Below, one piece after another: positions 22,903 through 33,300 of a stretch of 41,928 nt of DNA. Location of the stretch: positions 1-41,928 of the forward strand of contig MZNV01000853.1 of assembly GCA_002081555.1 (NCBI GenBank), read 5' to 3'. Position 1 is the first letter of the stretch, and each line of letters opens with the position of its first letter. The stretch comes from Protostelium mycophagum. Taxonomy: Eukaryota > Evosea > Variosea > Protosteliida > Protosteliaceae. Position numbers and translations under genes: made by a program. A model generated the notes under the pieces. The model saw only the letters and a program-made list of their open reading frames with translations, ran no database searches and was not told the origin of the DNA.

Positions 22903-23542
22903 TCACGTGGGGTTCTCACACCCTCGACAAGGTCCGGTGACCACACGATACCAAGGTGAATTTTTCTGATTTTTTGATCTATTTGGGTTGCTGCAGATCG
23001 AGAATCTCGCTGATTCGAGAGTCTGCTCGATCATGACTCTATTTCCGTGTACATCTCTTGCCTCTGCAGTGATGTGAAAGTACATGATAGCTCCGGTGCC
23101 CCACGTGAGAGATTTCGTCTGAATTTTGTCAGGATTGATTTGGACATATTTGTCTCAAATCTAAACGAGAAAAACCGCGTGAACCGCGGTATGTAACCGC
23201 TGTTTTCTTGACACCTTACAAAAAGGATATTAAATCAATTTAAATAAAATTCCACAAATATACTCGATTTTACCGGTAAAATTTGAAAAACTTAGTGACG
23301 ATTGTTGGCGATGAACATCACCTTATATGTGAGCGCGGGCAGAAGGAAATGTGCCGGTGTAGTTTGGTCTACTGATGTAGCCAAACTTGTGGGTCCCTCA
23401 ACACAGCCAGGAAGGTCCACTCTCACCTGGATGCGTATAATGCACAATTTACAGCCCATTTGATTTCCTTGTATATTTCAGCGAAAAGATACTACACGGC
23501 GATCTACGACATACCTATTACTATGTCTTTTGTTCCATCCAT
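22903..23542 (-). CDS. Uncharacterised protein, exon structure uncertain
   Basis: Two coding segments are visible. One starts MDGTKDIVIGNQMGCKLCII (spliced at 23471-23516 or close by) and runs through VDLPGCVEGPTSLATSV to about 23319. The other runs from KYVQINPDKIQTKSLTWGTG through YFHITAEARDVHGNR to ENPT-stop at 22903. The join between them is unclear. The second segment resembles the C-terminal part of the protein at 25155-25658 (EARDVHGNRVMIEQTLESAR against EVFWKSALGREERATFKSPD). I do not recognise the fold. It might be the 3' part of the ankyrin-like gene just upstream. Confidence 0.4.
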
Positions 23543-24365
23543 CAAATAAACTCGTCGAGGGGTGTGTTCATACGAAGCTCTCTGCATGGGGCGCAGCGGT
23601 GCAGAATAGAAGCAAAAATGTGAGTGCTTGTCGGGTTGCACCTCCACTGTTTGTGGAATTTCCACATTTGATGGAGCATCTTGAAGATGTCAAATGTGTC
23701 AACCTGAAAATCACTTTGTTCGTGTGAGGCAAAGGCGTAGAGGTGCTCAACATGTCCAAACCATTGCGTTACCACAACACCTTGCTGTGACGCGACAAAG
23801 CCGCCAACTTTTCGCTGTCTTGGCAGAGTCTTCAGAATGTGTTACCTTCTGGTACTTTGAGTTCCGCTTTTGGTGAAGAAGTCACAAGAGATGACGGAGC
23901 TTCTTCTTTTGGAGACGATGGAGGTGTCTGGACCTCAACTTGCAATAGATTCGTCCAGTATATGCTGGAGTACGGGCTGGCGCCATGCTCCAACAGCCAA
24001 CTACAATTGTCAATCCCAATGCTCCTTCGCCGTATTTGATGACTCACCTCACAACTTCGGTGAGCCCAGCGTAGCTGGCACAGAAATACGAGAAATCGTC
24101 GCAAAAGCGGCAGGAGACGTCGTAGCTCTGCACAAGCCAATCCAATATGTCTATCCTCCCCTGCATCACAGCAAAAATGAATGTCGGTTCGAGCTTCAAG
24201 TGTTTGGGCCATTTTGAAGATATGAGTGCGAGGTGTTCAAGGCTTAAGCCTTGGTCAATGGCAATGGCGAGGGCCGCTGACACGTAATCTGGGGGGAAGC
24301 CTGTGAATCTGTCATGAGTCAACAATTGGTCAGGAGGCCTTTGTGGTGCGGAATACTGCCACCTC
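23542..24365 (-). CDS. Ankyrin-like repeat protein, N-terminus uncertain
   Basis: Exons up to about 24365-24048, then 23846-24000 and 23542-23780, join in phase across 47- and 65-nt introns. The first carries LTHDRFTGFPPDYVSAALAI and EPTFIFAVMQGRIDILDWLV, followed by YFCASYAGLTEVVSWLLEHG ASPYSS across the first splice; both have the helix-turn-helix and G-ASP turn of ankyrin repeats. A Ser/Pro/Glu linker and a Trp/His-rich end (MLHQMWKFHKQWRC) follow. Function is unknown; ankyrin repeats imply protein binding. The 47-nt intron at 24001-24047 ends in AATTGTAG, like several introns elsewhere. The start codon was not found with confidence. Confidence 0.5.
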
Positions 24366-25154
24366 TCAATGGAAAGCGGCTTTGCCAGGAGTTTCCACGA
24401 ACGGGATGTTCATATATCCTTATATCTTTGTATCTGCTAAATCTTGTGCCTACCGCAGGTTGACAAGAGTATTCGTGTTTCAAACGTGCACGGTGAAGAC
24501 ATGACATGATCATATTTTGATGGGTGTACAGATTGACTCATGTATTTGGTCACGGTCATTTTGATCCCGCACATGTTCTATCTGAAAATATGGACTGCGC
24601 CAAGCATCGTTGTCGCTTTCTCTCTTGGCGGGTTTACCGCAATGCCAAGTTATGGTCGTGTCGTGATTGCACAAGAGACGCTTTTCTGATGTCGAGATTG
24701 CAATCCGAATGAAGCTGAGCTTCGCTAGCAGCTTTGCGTACACCGTTTTGCAAGATAGAACACTGACCTATCCCAAACCCATTGTTCTGAGGCCTCAGAA
24801 GGCCTCTGCAGCAGGTCCGTTGTCGACAAGATGATCTCTAAGCCGAAATAATGCTGTAGGAAAGCGTTCGCGGCGATGCTCACAGCTGGAGCTGTCATAA
24901 AGCCTGGCCACACTTGAAGTAGAGCGTTTGAAAGGTCTCTGCTTGCGGACTCTGTTTTGGGTTAGTTTTGGCCTCTATCTTGGTCGAATTAATCTCAGAA
25001 GTGTGACTTCTACTTATTTTTGGAAGTTTTGACACCAATATCTGTGCGGCTGTGCCGCAGGGAGAACTCTGGAGTCGATCATTTGATTTTGTCGTGATGA
25101 ATCACCATCTCAGATGGCTTCATGTGTCCTGATTTTGTAAAAGATGGATGGACA
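24366..25154. other. Unresolved region between uncharacterised genes
   Basis: Short minus-strand open frames (around 24319-24513, 24510-24743 and 24725-24913) could be 5' exons of the ankyrin-like gene, but none could be joined with confidence. The last reads MWPGFMTAPAVSIAANAFLQ. No RNA gene or repeat was seen. Confidence 0.3.
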
Positions 25155-25658
25155 TTAAACATTCAGACCCGTTTCCGTTGGGATCTCCTCTGTGGTGACG
25201 CATCCTCCAACCCAAGCGCCTGAAAAGTCCAAAGCCGGCGAAGGAACCTCAGGGAGCCCCCCAATAAAGACAAAATCGGGAGATTTAAAGGTGGCACGCT
25301 CTTCTCTGCCCAAAGCGCTTTTCCAAAAAACCTCAACATAGAGGGCGAAGATGCTCTCACTGTGTGGTATTTCTCTCGGGATAACTACTGAGATTCTCTT
25401 GTTGTCTTCTTTGACCTCAAAACCACCAGAAACATCTTGACCACCAGCCGTCCTTAGCCCGAAAAAATTGAGACGATGGAATGTGATCTGATGCTGTGTG
25501 TTCTTTGCAGATATTTCGCACTTGGAGTCTGCTTGTGTATAAAAACCCACACCGACTTTCGATCTCGGCGTTTGAAAAAAGTTGGATGTCGTCACGATGA
25601 TGTTGGCGGACACTCCCCTGTCCTCTATAAAACGCCACCTGATGGGCTCCTCTTGCAT
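25155..25658 (-). CDS. Uncharacterised 167-aa protein
   Basis: An intact single-exon frame from a true ATG (MQEEPIRWRFIEDRGVSANI) to TAA. The body alternates short beta-like strands (IIVTTSNFF, VGVGFYTQADS, ITFHRLNFFGL, ISVVIPREI, FALYVEVFW), suggesting a beta-sandwich. It ends with a Pro-rich tail (GGLPEVPSPALDF). No signal peptide, zinc ligands or membrane segment. Its second half resembles part of the protein encoded at 22903-23542, so the two may be a local duplicated family. The strand pattern loosely recalls immunoglobulin-like DNA-binding folds such as p53/RUNX, but no motif supports that. Confidence 0.6.
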   Translation of the reverse strand: MQEEPIRWRFIEDRGVSANIIVTTSNFFQTPRSKVGVGFYTQADSKCEISAKNTQHQITFHRLNFFGLRTAGGQDVSGGFEVKEDNKRISVVIPREIPHSESIFALYVEVFWKSALGREERATFKSPDFVFIGGLPEVPSPALDFSGAWVGGCVTTEEIPTETGLNV

Positions 25659-26777
25659 CGTGATCGTGCTTGAAATTCAATAGAAAAAAGGACGTTTGAC
25701 TCGGAGGTATAATTTGAAGCCCCAGCTGAGAGATATAAGCAAGAATACGGAGGTTCGCAATGTATCTCTTTGCGTTATTTGGATATTTTGATATTAAAAC
25801 AGTTAAAATCTCGGAATAACCACGGTAAGAGTACGCAGGCTTTGCGTCTACGGAATAACTTACCGTGTGGTTTGGTGTCTAATAATGATACAGGCAAAAT
25901 CTGGTGGGCCCTGAAGCTGGTGGACACGGTCTTGAAAATTGAATTGTCCTAAATTCGGATGGACGCATTTGAGCTCAAACCAGGGATACGGTAGAATGAG
26001 CCGATCAACAATTTTCATATTGCTTATTATTGAATAATAAGAGGTTTTAAAAGCTGGGGATGCATGCGCTTTCACCACCTCGTATAGGCATATCTTATAT
26101 CTTTTGTTCAAAGAAAAACGTAGTGCCTTGATCACGTAAGGTCATCTGTTACGTGTGCCAAAACTGATGGTTGCTACCAATATTATCATCCTCTGACACC
26201 GGAATTTTTTTGGCAAGGTATCCATCAAGCTGCGTTGGAGTACTAGCCTCCGAAGGTGCTCAAAACATTCTACACCGTGTTGAGCTTTGTAATGGATTTG
26301 GAATTATAATCACAGTTATAGCTGGAAATAGAGTTTGTACACGCATCCAAAAATAGCTCTTGGTTTCGGTTTATCCTCCAAAGTGCTGGGTCCTTAATGT
26401 GGCTGAGGTTTTAAGGTGACGTGCGTTCAGTACAGAAAAGCTGCACAATGAATTTGGTCAACACGCTTCGCTCATTGCACGATGTGATGACATGGTTCCC
26501 GCAAACTGATCATGTACAGAGACTGGGCTTTGGGACCTCTTCCTGTCGTCAGTTGTACAAATCCCAATCACTTATTAAACTCATGCGTGAAATGTTTGTT
26601 TGCAACAGGCAACAAAAAAACAATAGGGCCGCAACATTGACAAGACGAAGGATGTCATTGCCGCGATCTTTTTGCTAAATTACAACTTTCATGACATTAA
26701 GCTCTTGTTGTATGTATTCTTAGAGGTAGTGATGACGTATTGAGTTTGGAATGATCAAGTATGTTCTGTTTGATTTA
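25659..26777. other. Non-coding region with no recognised gene
   Basis: Several short frames exist on both strands, none resembling a known protein. A strong hairpin is annotated separately at 25818-25872. The right part should include the 3' UTR of the minus-strand LSM8 gene. Confidence 0.35.
25818..25872. ncRNA. Candidate structured RNA or hairpin element
   Basis: CACGGTAAG (25821-25829) pairs perfectly with CTTACCGTG (25859-25867), and the stem can be extended by AAC/GTT across a two-base bulge. Inside the loop ACGCA (25833-25837) pairs with TGCGT (25843-25847). CGGAATAAC occurs twice (25812-25820, 25851-25859). It lies outside recognised coding sequence. It might be an unknown small RNA, a 3' UTR element or a remnant of an inverted-repeat element. 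It matches no tRNA pattern I could fit. Confidence 0.35.
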
Positions 26778-27239
26778 TCAATGTACAACTACTTTGAGTG
26801 GCTCTGCTTTCAATGTGCTGAAATCTATTTTCTTGTCCAACTCGGCATTCAATTCTCCAATCACAGATCTGATTAAAATCAGATTCAAAATTGATTGTGA
26901 TATTGTGATCATCTGTTGCCAAAAAAATAATTACATGTTATCTCCACGAATGATGCAGAGGCCTAAACGCATCCTCTCGACTCCATCTGAAGAGTAGACT
27001 CTCTCATGTGATTCTTCCAGAATTATATTAGTGAGCTGATCAAAACCTCTAAGAGTGCCCTGTAACAACATCGTATCGTTATTTTATTCTCATTCCTCAC
27101 TTACCACGATGTTTCGGGCGTCATTTGTCAATACGGAGACAGTCTCTATCGTCATTCAGCTCCTTTTGAAGATGAAAAAAGTTCAGGTATGACATAGGTA
27201 CTCACTGTCTACATATGGTTCTATCAGGAGAGCGCTCAT
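26778..27239 (-). CDS. LSM8: U6 snRNA-associated Sm-like protein LSm8
   Basis: Four exons (27206-27239, 27105-27145, 26935-27059, 26778-26868) join in phase across 45-66-nt introns and give 96 aa, the usual LSm8 length. Sm1 is KTVSVLTNDARNIVGTLRGF then DQLTNIILEESHERV; Sm2 is LGLCIIRGDNISVIGEL. The HERV segment and the ISVIGEL following GDN separate LSm8 from LSm1 and other paralogues. LSm8 completes the nuclear LSm2-8 ring, which binds the 3' oligo(U) end of U6 snRNA. Almost half of the gene length is intron. None of the four exons is covered by a long open frame, so simple ORF calling would miss it. Confidence 0.95.
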
Positions 27240-27614
27240 ATCGAAGAGATGGGAAGGGATCTGATCTCATATTCCAGGAGAGTCTCGTTGTAGCGAGAAT
27301 GAGGAAAAATTCCAGCGACATTCCACAACAAAGGTATCACCTGCAAGCCGGTCTAGAGTGCGTCGCTCACTATACATCTTTAGTTTGATTTTAAAACAAC
27401 AATGGCAAAAATTCTGCATGCCAATTGCATTATAAAAAATCGATTTTATCGTCAGAGTTGGTGTTGGTGTTGATGATGCTGTGGTTTATTCAGAGAAAAA
27501 TCCCAAAATTTATTCGAAGTTGCAATCGTCTCGCATTTTTTGGTGTTCATTGTGCGTCCAAAGCCACTGGAGCGAAGGAATTATAGTGATGATGACAAGA
27601 CAGGATTATTTTAT

Positions 27615-28826
27615 TTAAGGCATGAACCTTGCCAACATCTGCTCCAAGCCAAACTCGCTCTTCAGTGGGTACAACAGTGACAGACAGCCCATAAAGATGA
27701 ATGGCAGAAACTTTGCTTCCACAGAGGTCATCATCGGGCCGCTATCAGAATGGTAATAGAGGTAGTCCATGGTGTTCCAGAATGCCTTGCTCAATGTCTT
27801 TGGCTCGTATTCTGTCAGGTATAATATCAGTGCAAGACTGAAACCCGCCAAGATGCGAAAACCTGATGACGTCAGATACGTCAGAACGAAGTGTCAAGTG
27901 TGACATGAAATGTCAAGATGACCCACCGCCAGGTGTTGAGACGTCTAGTTGCTTGGGGATGACACCTCTCTGAGCGCCGCTAATCAAAAGGCCTGTGGTT
28001 GTCAGCTCAAATAAAATCCAAGTTGCGTGTAACAAACAGTTTTTATGCTTGAATTTTTTAAATGAGATATATTTAAAAAAAATCACCTTGAATTCCTCTG
28101 GCAAACAAATACAACACAATTTGATTATTTACACTGCCGCTGATACCTTTATTGTCTCCAAAAGCCCAGTAACCTCGAGAAAATTCAACAATGGATCACA
28201 TTAGGATGACGTGATGACAGTCGTAAATTTCAAAATCTTGGGATATATTTGTATTATTTTGCCATTAAAAAATATATTAAAAAATCGGTTTGTCTTGGAT
28301 AATGATAATAAAAGTAATAGATATTACCTCCAACAAAACCGGCGATCCAAGACTCTATTCCACCAGAAATCCCATAATTTCTGAATAATGTAAACAAGAT
28401 TACATAAAGACGTCTATCTGACCTGCAGGCACAGCAGATCGACTTATAAATGAATACAAAAAGACCGAGATTCTTTCCATGTATGAACATCTGCTTAACT
28501 ACAAAGCTGATCCTTTCAATCACCCTGTAGGTGTTAGTGTCATCGCTTTCTGTTCTGCCGAGATCTCAATTGACACGGACGTCTCCATATTCTAAATGAT
28601 GAATTCTACTTCTAGAACTGATGAATTGTACTCACTTCCCTTGGCGAAAAATAATACCATATATGATCGCCTGAAAGACATACGGCAGTCTGATACGAGC
28701 ACCCGTGATGATCCCATTTCTCAATCCTCTCAATGCTGAGGTGGCACATATGATGTCATGGAAATTGTGTTTATTGACCGGATGGAAAGGAGGGAGACTG
28801 TGATGAGGGACGAGAGGCCGGCTCAT
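27615..28826 (-). CDS. PXMP4: Peroxisomal membrane protein 4 (PXMP4/PMP24, Tim17 family)
   Basis: Six exons (28636-28826, 28423-28554, 28328-28380, 28087-28173, 27927-27992, 27615-27862) give 258 aa. Diagnostic segments match PXMP4 in order: ALRGLRNGIITGARIRLPYV, ERISFVVKQMFIHGKNLGLF, ESWIAGFVGGYWAFGDNKGI, NNQIVLYLFARGIQGLL, GVIPKQLD and LALILYLTEYEPKTLSKAFW. The (F/L)RNG and glycine-rich membrane segments are those of the Tim17/22/23 superfamily. The protein sits in the peroxisome membrane; its transport role in other organisms is poorly known. The C-terminal 40 residues extend past the mammalian protein. The start at 28826 (MSRPLVPHH) is the first ATG in frame with the family match, but an upstream exon is possible. 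Confidence 0.88.
27863..27926 (-). repeat. Introner-like intron (TGACA/ACGTCA family) in PXMP4
   Basis: This 64-nt intron carries TGACATTTCATGTCA, an inverted repeat, and CTGACGTCATCAG at its 3' end. It lies between PXMP4 exons 5 and 6, which join as TPGG-FRILAG. Confidence 0.5.
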
Positions 28827-28951
28827 AATCGGTAACCTCAAAAATCCCTTCCAAATTCAAAACTTACGAGTTGTAAATTATCATACGTAAATGTTAGAAG
28901 GGTTTCCCTCCATCAGAATCTTGATTTTTAGAACCTCTAAAAAACCGAAGA
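28827..28951. promoter_or_regulatory. Compact bidirectional promoter between PXMP4 and the RING gene
   Basis: Only 125 bp separate the two divergent start codons, so both 5' leaders and both promoters must fit here or overlap. No TATA box is obvious; TATCATACGTAAATG lies near the centre. Confidence 0.5.
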
Positions 28952-30055
28952 ATGGCAGCAAGAAAGGCACGTATTACAAAGTACGTCCTCATTTTATAAT
29001 AAACCTTATCATTTTTAAAGGGTTCTACAAGAATGGGCGGTAGATCATCCAGGACGTGACCTGACCTATCAATCATTTGCAAGTCAGTTGAGTGATGTTA
29101 GATGCTTGATTGAAATGTTCAGCGTTGGTGTCACGAAATGGAATCATTTGGAAGGAACAGTTCGGTACATTTAAGGATTTCTGCAAAGATCTCGAGGAAT
29201 CTAATATTCTCAAAATCAATGAGAGATGCTCCGGTTGGTACATTATCGATGTCAACCACTGCTTATATTTGATGAAGCAAGATATTATACTGTTACCCCA
29301 ACGACCCCTCAAAAAAATTCTGTCACTTCAACACAGCCAAAGAAACTCAGCACTCCTGAAAAGCTCAACACAAAGGATGAAGTTGTGAGCACCACTAAGA
29401 AGAGGAAGAAATCTTTGGAAAGTCCAAACAAAGGAAGAAAGAAAAACTCAAAGCAGAAGGTAATTTGTTTTCATGATCTGTGTACATTGTTAATCATAGA
29501 GAATGACACTACTCTAGACAGAATTAAGCGAGATAGACGAGGAGGTAACGGCTTATATCCCACAATGTCCCATATGTCAACAAAGTATGCCCGCCGAAAC
29601 ACTCGATTATCACATGGACGAATGTTTGACACGGCAATTACTGGACGAAGAATCCAAATCATCGCAACTCGGTGATAATCAATTATTCGAAACAATCAAC
29701 ACTATCCGCTTTGTGTGTAAGTATCACAACAATTACAACCCCAACCGTGAAACCAACTGGATTCTTTGGTGAAAATAGATGATGGTTCACAAACAATTCA
29801 GGTGACACAGTGAAAGGAAAGAAGACTATAGAGGAATGCAGCATCTGCTTAGACAACTTCAAAGTTGGTGAGAACCTCCTCTGGTTAATTCCGTTGCTGT
29901 TGAAAAGAAAGGACAACACTCTAAGATTGTGTGAATAATGATGAGCAGGCGAAGTTACGGCAAGATTGGAGTGCCTCTGTAAATTTCACAAAGAATGCAT
30001 CGTCCCGTGGCTTCAGAAGACGAAGGGTTGCCCCTGCCACCCAACCAATTATTGA
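28952..30055 (+). CDS. RING-type E3 ubiquitin ligase with UBZ-like zinc finger
   Basis: Seven exons (28952-28980, 29021-29082, 29123-29233, 29278-29459, 29518-29716, 29802-29867, 29949-30055) give 251 aa. The N-terminal 80 residues look like a small helical domain (LTYQSFATLVSRNGI, FGTFKDFCKDLEESNILKIN). A basic linker follows (TKKRKKSLESPNKGRKKNSK). Next is a C2HC finger CPICQQSMPAETLDYHMDEC, spaced like ubiquitin-binding UBZ4 fingers. At the C-terminus is a RING, ECSICLDNF..ARLECLCKFHKECI..GCPCHPTN, whose CLC-FHK and CP-HP features resemble ZNRF1/2 RINGs. A ligase that reads and writes ubiquitin marks is the likely role. The nearest stop is TGA, and the gene is tail-to-tail with the NMA111-like protease. 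Confidence 0.85.
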
Positions 30056-30396
30056 TATCTGTACAAGTCTAAGCGTGAACATCTTAATTAGAACGAGACA
30101 ACATATTGCGGACAGGAGTCTCCTGTGCATGTGCTTTGCAAGTGGAATGTGGTTATAAATTGAATTTATTTTCATATAATTGAAGATGTTTTTTTTCGGT
30201 GAGTACTCTTCTGCAATTGGCAAGTGTTGTGTCAACCTGGAACAAAATTGTCTTTCAGATGCACCTGACACCCCGTGAGGCACAGTTTCTTTCGTGAACA
30301 AGTCAGAGATAAAAAACATTCCACAAAGGTTTATTTACAAATGTTCACTCTGCAAGATGCTGCCTGGGTTGACTATTTAACATCAACGCTTCTGGG
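30056..30396. other. Intergenic between convergent genes
   Basis: Holds the 3' UTRs of the RING gene (+) and the protease gene (-). TTTATT at 30329-30334 is a minus-strand AATAAA signal placed suitably for the protease mRNA. No gene is seen. Confidence 0.45.
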
Positions 30397-33300
30397 TTAT
30401 TTGCCCTTGCAAACATGTCCGAAATTGCTGCAAACTTTGCCTTTGTTGTTTCTGCCTATATAATTCATTCGCTTGTGAGCATCTACAACAGTGTAAATAC
30501 AAACCTGCTTTCGCAACAAGTGTATGGAGGGGGAGTCGTGTCCCAAACCGAGTATTGGCGTGTTTGCGTTGGAACGGTTAGGTGTGATCCTCTCTGAGGT
30601 CCATTCGTTTGTCTCCTGTCACATGTCAATTTGGCACATTATGTCAAATTTGACGTCACCTTGTCAAGAGATATTAAGACGGTGGGCCAGTAGTGTAAAT
30701 CCGTTTTGATGGTCAACACGCTGACCTGCACATATCAATTCATGAAATTTCGCGGAAATCTCACCTTGTCTTGGAGTCCCATTAATTTGAGCCTTAAGAA
30801 TGAATCATCCCCTGCGTTGCGCACAACACGAACGAAAGCGTCCAAGTCTGGTGTTGGCTTTCCGTTCACTTCTACAATCCAGTGTACAGCCCTCAGCCCA
30901 AATTGATGAGCTGTTCAAAATTGAGTCTCGTTGTAGAATCATATACACTTAATAAAACACGTGTTTACGGCAATGCCTTTCTTCTCGCAGAACTTGTTTA
31001 TTAATAAAAATTTAATAATTTTTTGTACAAATAAACGGTCACCTGGGGAGCCGTAAAACCACCTCGAACAAAAGACACCCTCGTAAGAGAATCCCAACTG
31101 TCCCACAGCACGGTGTGTGTTCTGCAGAATGGCACCGGACCAGGACAGCACCTGTCATGATGTCATTATGACATTCCTATGTCGTTACGACATCACCTGA
31201 TCAGTTCCAATACCAGCTAATAATGTAGTCTTCACATCAATGCTCATCTCTTGTTGGTTGCTATGGTGATTCAGTATGTACAGAAATTTCGTCGAAAACT
31301 CACCGTAAAACGGTCAAGTTGACAGTCTGCTCGTCCCGGGTCACGTTCTCCACCTGCATTTTTCACCCAATTTTCCTCGAAATCCACATCTACAACTCAC
31401 CTCTCTAAAGTTGGTGACCACGTTGCCATTTATTGCGATCAAGACGTCGCCCGTTTTCAATTTTTCGGCCGCATCTGTGCGGGCGGATATCCTTCTGATG
31501 CACAAGATATGCCTCCTGACATATTTATTTTCAATCTCCTCAATCCAATTTTCAGAAAGGCCGAGGTCCCTGGCCTTAGAGAGCGCAATGGGCCACAACT
31601 CGACTTCGAGTGATCTCAATTTGGGCGTCTACAACGATTCAGTGGCTGAAAAAGACGTCGAGACGTCTCACCTCATTTCTCCTCAAAGGTTCTATGATGT
31701 CTTCTACCAAATAGAGTGGCAGGCCTCTGAAGATTTCAAAGGACTCTGAAGGATTCTTCTTTTCGGAAGAGCTGTAAGAGGCCCATATCGCTCTGATCTT
31801 CCGGTTACTGTCTACAAGGACACCGCCCACACATGACGCGGCCTTCTCTAAGTGGACCACGTCCTCGTTTATAGCTCGGAATCTTTCACCGTGAGTTGAT
31901 GTAAAGAGGTGGATTTTGAGGGCTGGGTTTTGCCGCAAGTGTAATTTTCGTGGACTTTGATGATTGTAAACATACCTGGGGGGTCTTGCCTCTCCGATGA
32001 ATAACTCCTCGATCTTGGAAACGGTTGTCTTTTGGCAGAAAGGCTGGTCCGTTCTAGTCAAACCGACAAGAAACACGTCATCACCCGCGTCCAAGGGCTC
32101 ATAAGAGATTGCGGCGGACTGGAAGCCTGAACCTTGGAAATTTCAGCGAATTTTCGATGTCACGTGATGTACCGAGAAGCAACTTGGGGTCGTATTGCAA
32201 TATGCCGAAGTTGTGTATGGGGTGGATGTATCTTATTCTCGCAGGAATTTCCTATAAATTTTACCTCAAATTTCATGGAGATTTCAGATTACGTACCACC
32301 GTGGATGCAAAAGAAATGAGCAAGTCTCCAAGCACCAGAGGCACAGTGTTTTGGTCCACCAAAACCAACCCGTTTTCGGCGTCTAAAATTAGCCCAGAGC
32401 CCAAGTAGTTATCGCTGGAGCCACCATCTATCACGTAGGGAATGTGGAAAGATACCATCACCATGGACTTGACGATCTCATTAGCCAGCTCCATGGGTGA
32501 TTTAAGGGGTTTTACGGGGGTCGGCTTGGGGACAAAGGAGGGGGAGGGAGGGGGGGGACAATCTACACTGGTCCAGAGCCCTAATTCGTCATTCTTCGTC
32601 CAGATCTGTGCGATTCAATATTGTTGTTTTAGATCTTGGAGAATGACCTGCATCCCATGCCATCTTCTATCTATGTAGATGACACTAAGGCGAGATTGGT
32701 GTCTGTCTGATACGGTGTAATATTGTATCGGCACTCTGGAATCATTTGGATAAGAGCATATCGCCTGACAAGATCAGTCATCTACAACGAGGACGAATTA
32801 TATTACCTTTACAAAGGCGTCCAAAGTGAGGGTCTCACTCTGACCGACGGCACGAATGATTGTGCCCTTGTGAAGACCACCCCTTCCGAGCATGTACCCA
32901 TCAGAAGCGACGTAAACTCCTCCCGCGGGAAGTCTGTGGTTACGCGCTTGTTGATACGAGAGTTCGTGTAAAACTCCGCCACCGACCTGGTCACGTGATC
33001 AGTATTTCGCCAACTACAACGAGGGAATCACCTCAAGGAATACGTTGGGTTCTAATTGATGCAGATCTACAATGGGGATGTTGAAGGTCATGGGTTTTCC
33101 TCCTCTCTCGACCTAAGATATCTTAGTGACTGCCATGATGTCATTGGAAGACATCATCGTTTTGTCTTAGCGTAAAATTTGATTTTAGGCTTGAGGAGTG
33201 GCTCACCTGTACAGAAATGCTTTTTCCTACCGCAGAATCCATAATGTCTTCAAGTCTGTAAAACTGTGTGATCAACTCCCCCTCCATCCTGATTTTTCGT

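Noticed and set aside
32523-32560. G-quadruplex-like run (GGGG..GGGGG.GGG.GGGGGGGG)
   Set aside because: It fits the pattern, but the opposite strand encodes a Pro/Ser linker ([13 protein letters not shown]) of the NMA111-like protein, which explains the C-run without a structural role.
33114-33127. CTAAGATATCTTAG palindrome as a protein-binding site
   Set aside because: It is a perfect 14-bp palindrome, but lies at the 3' end of an AT-rich intron; a single copy gives no support beyond the general palindromic nature of these introns.
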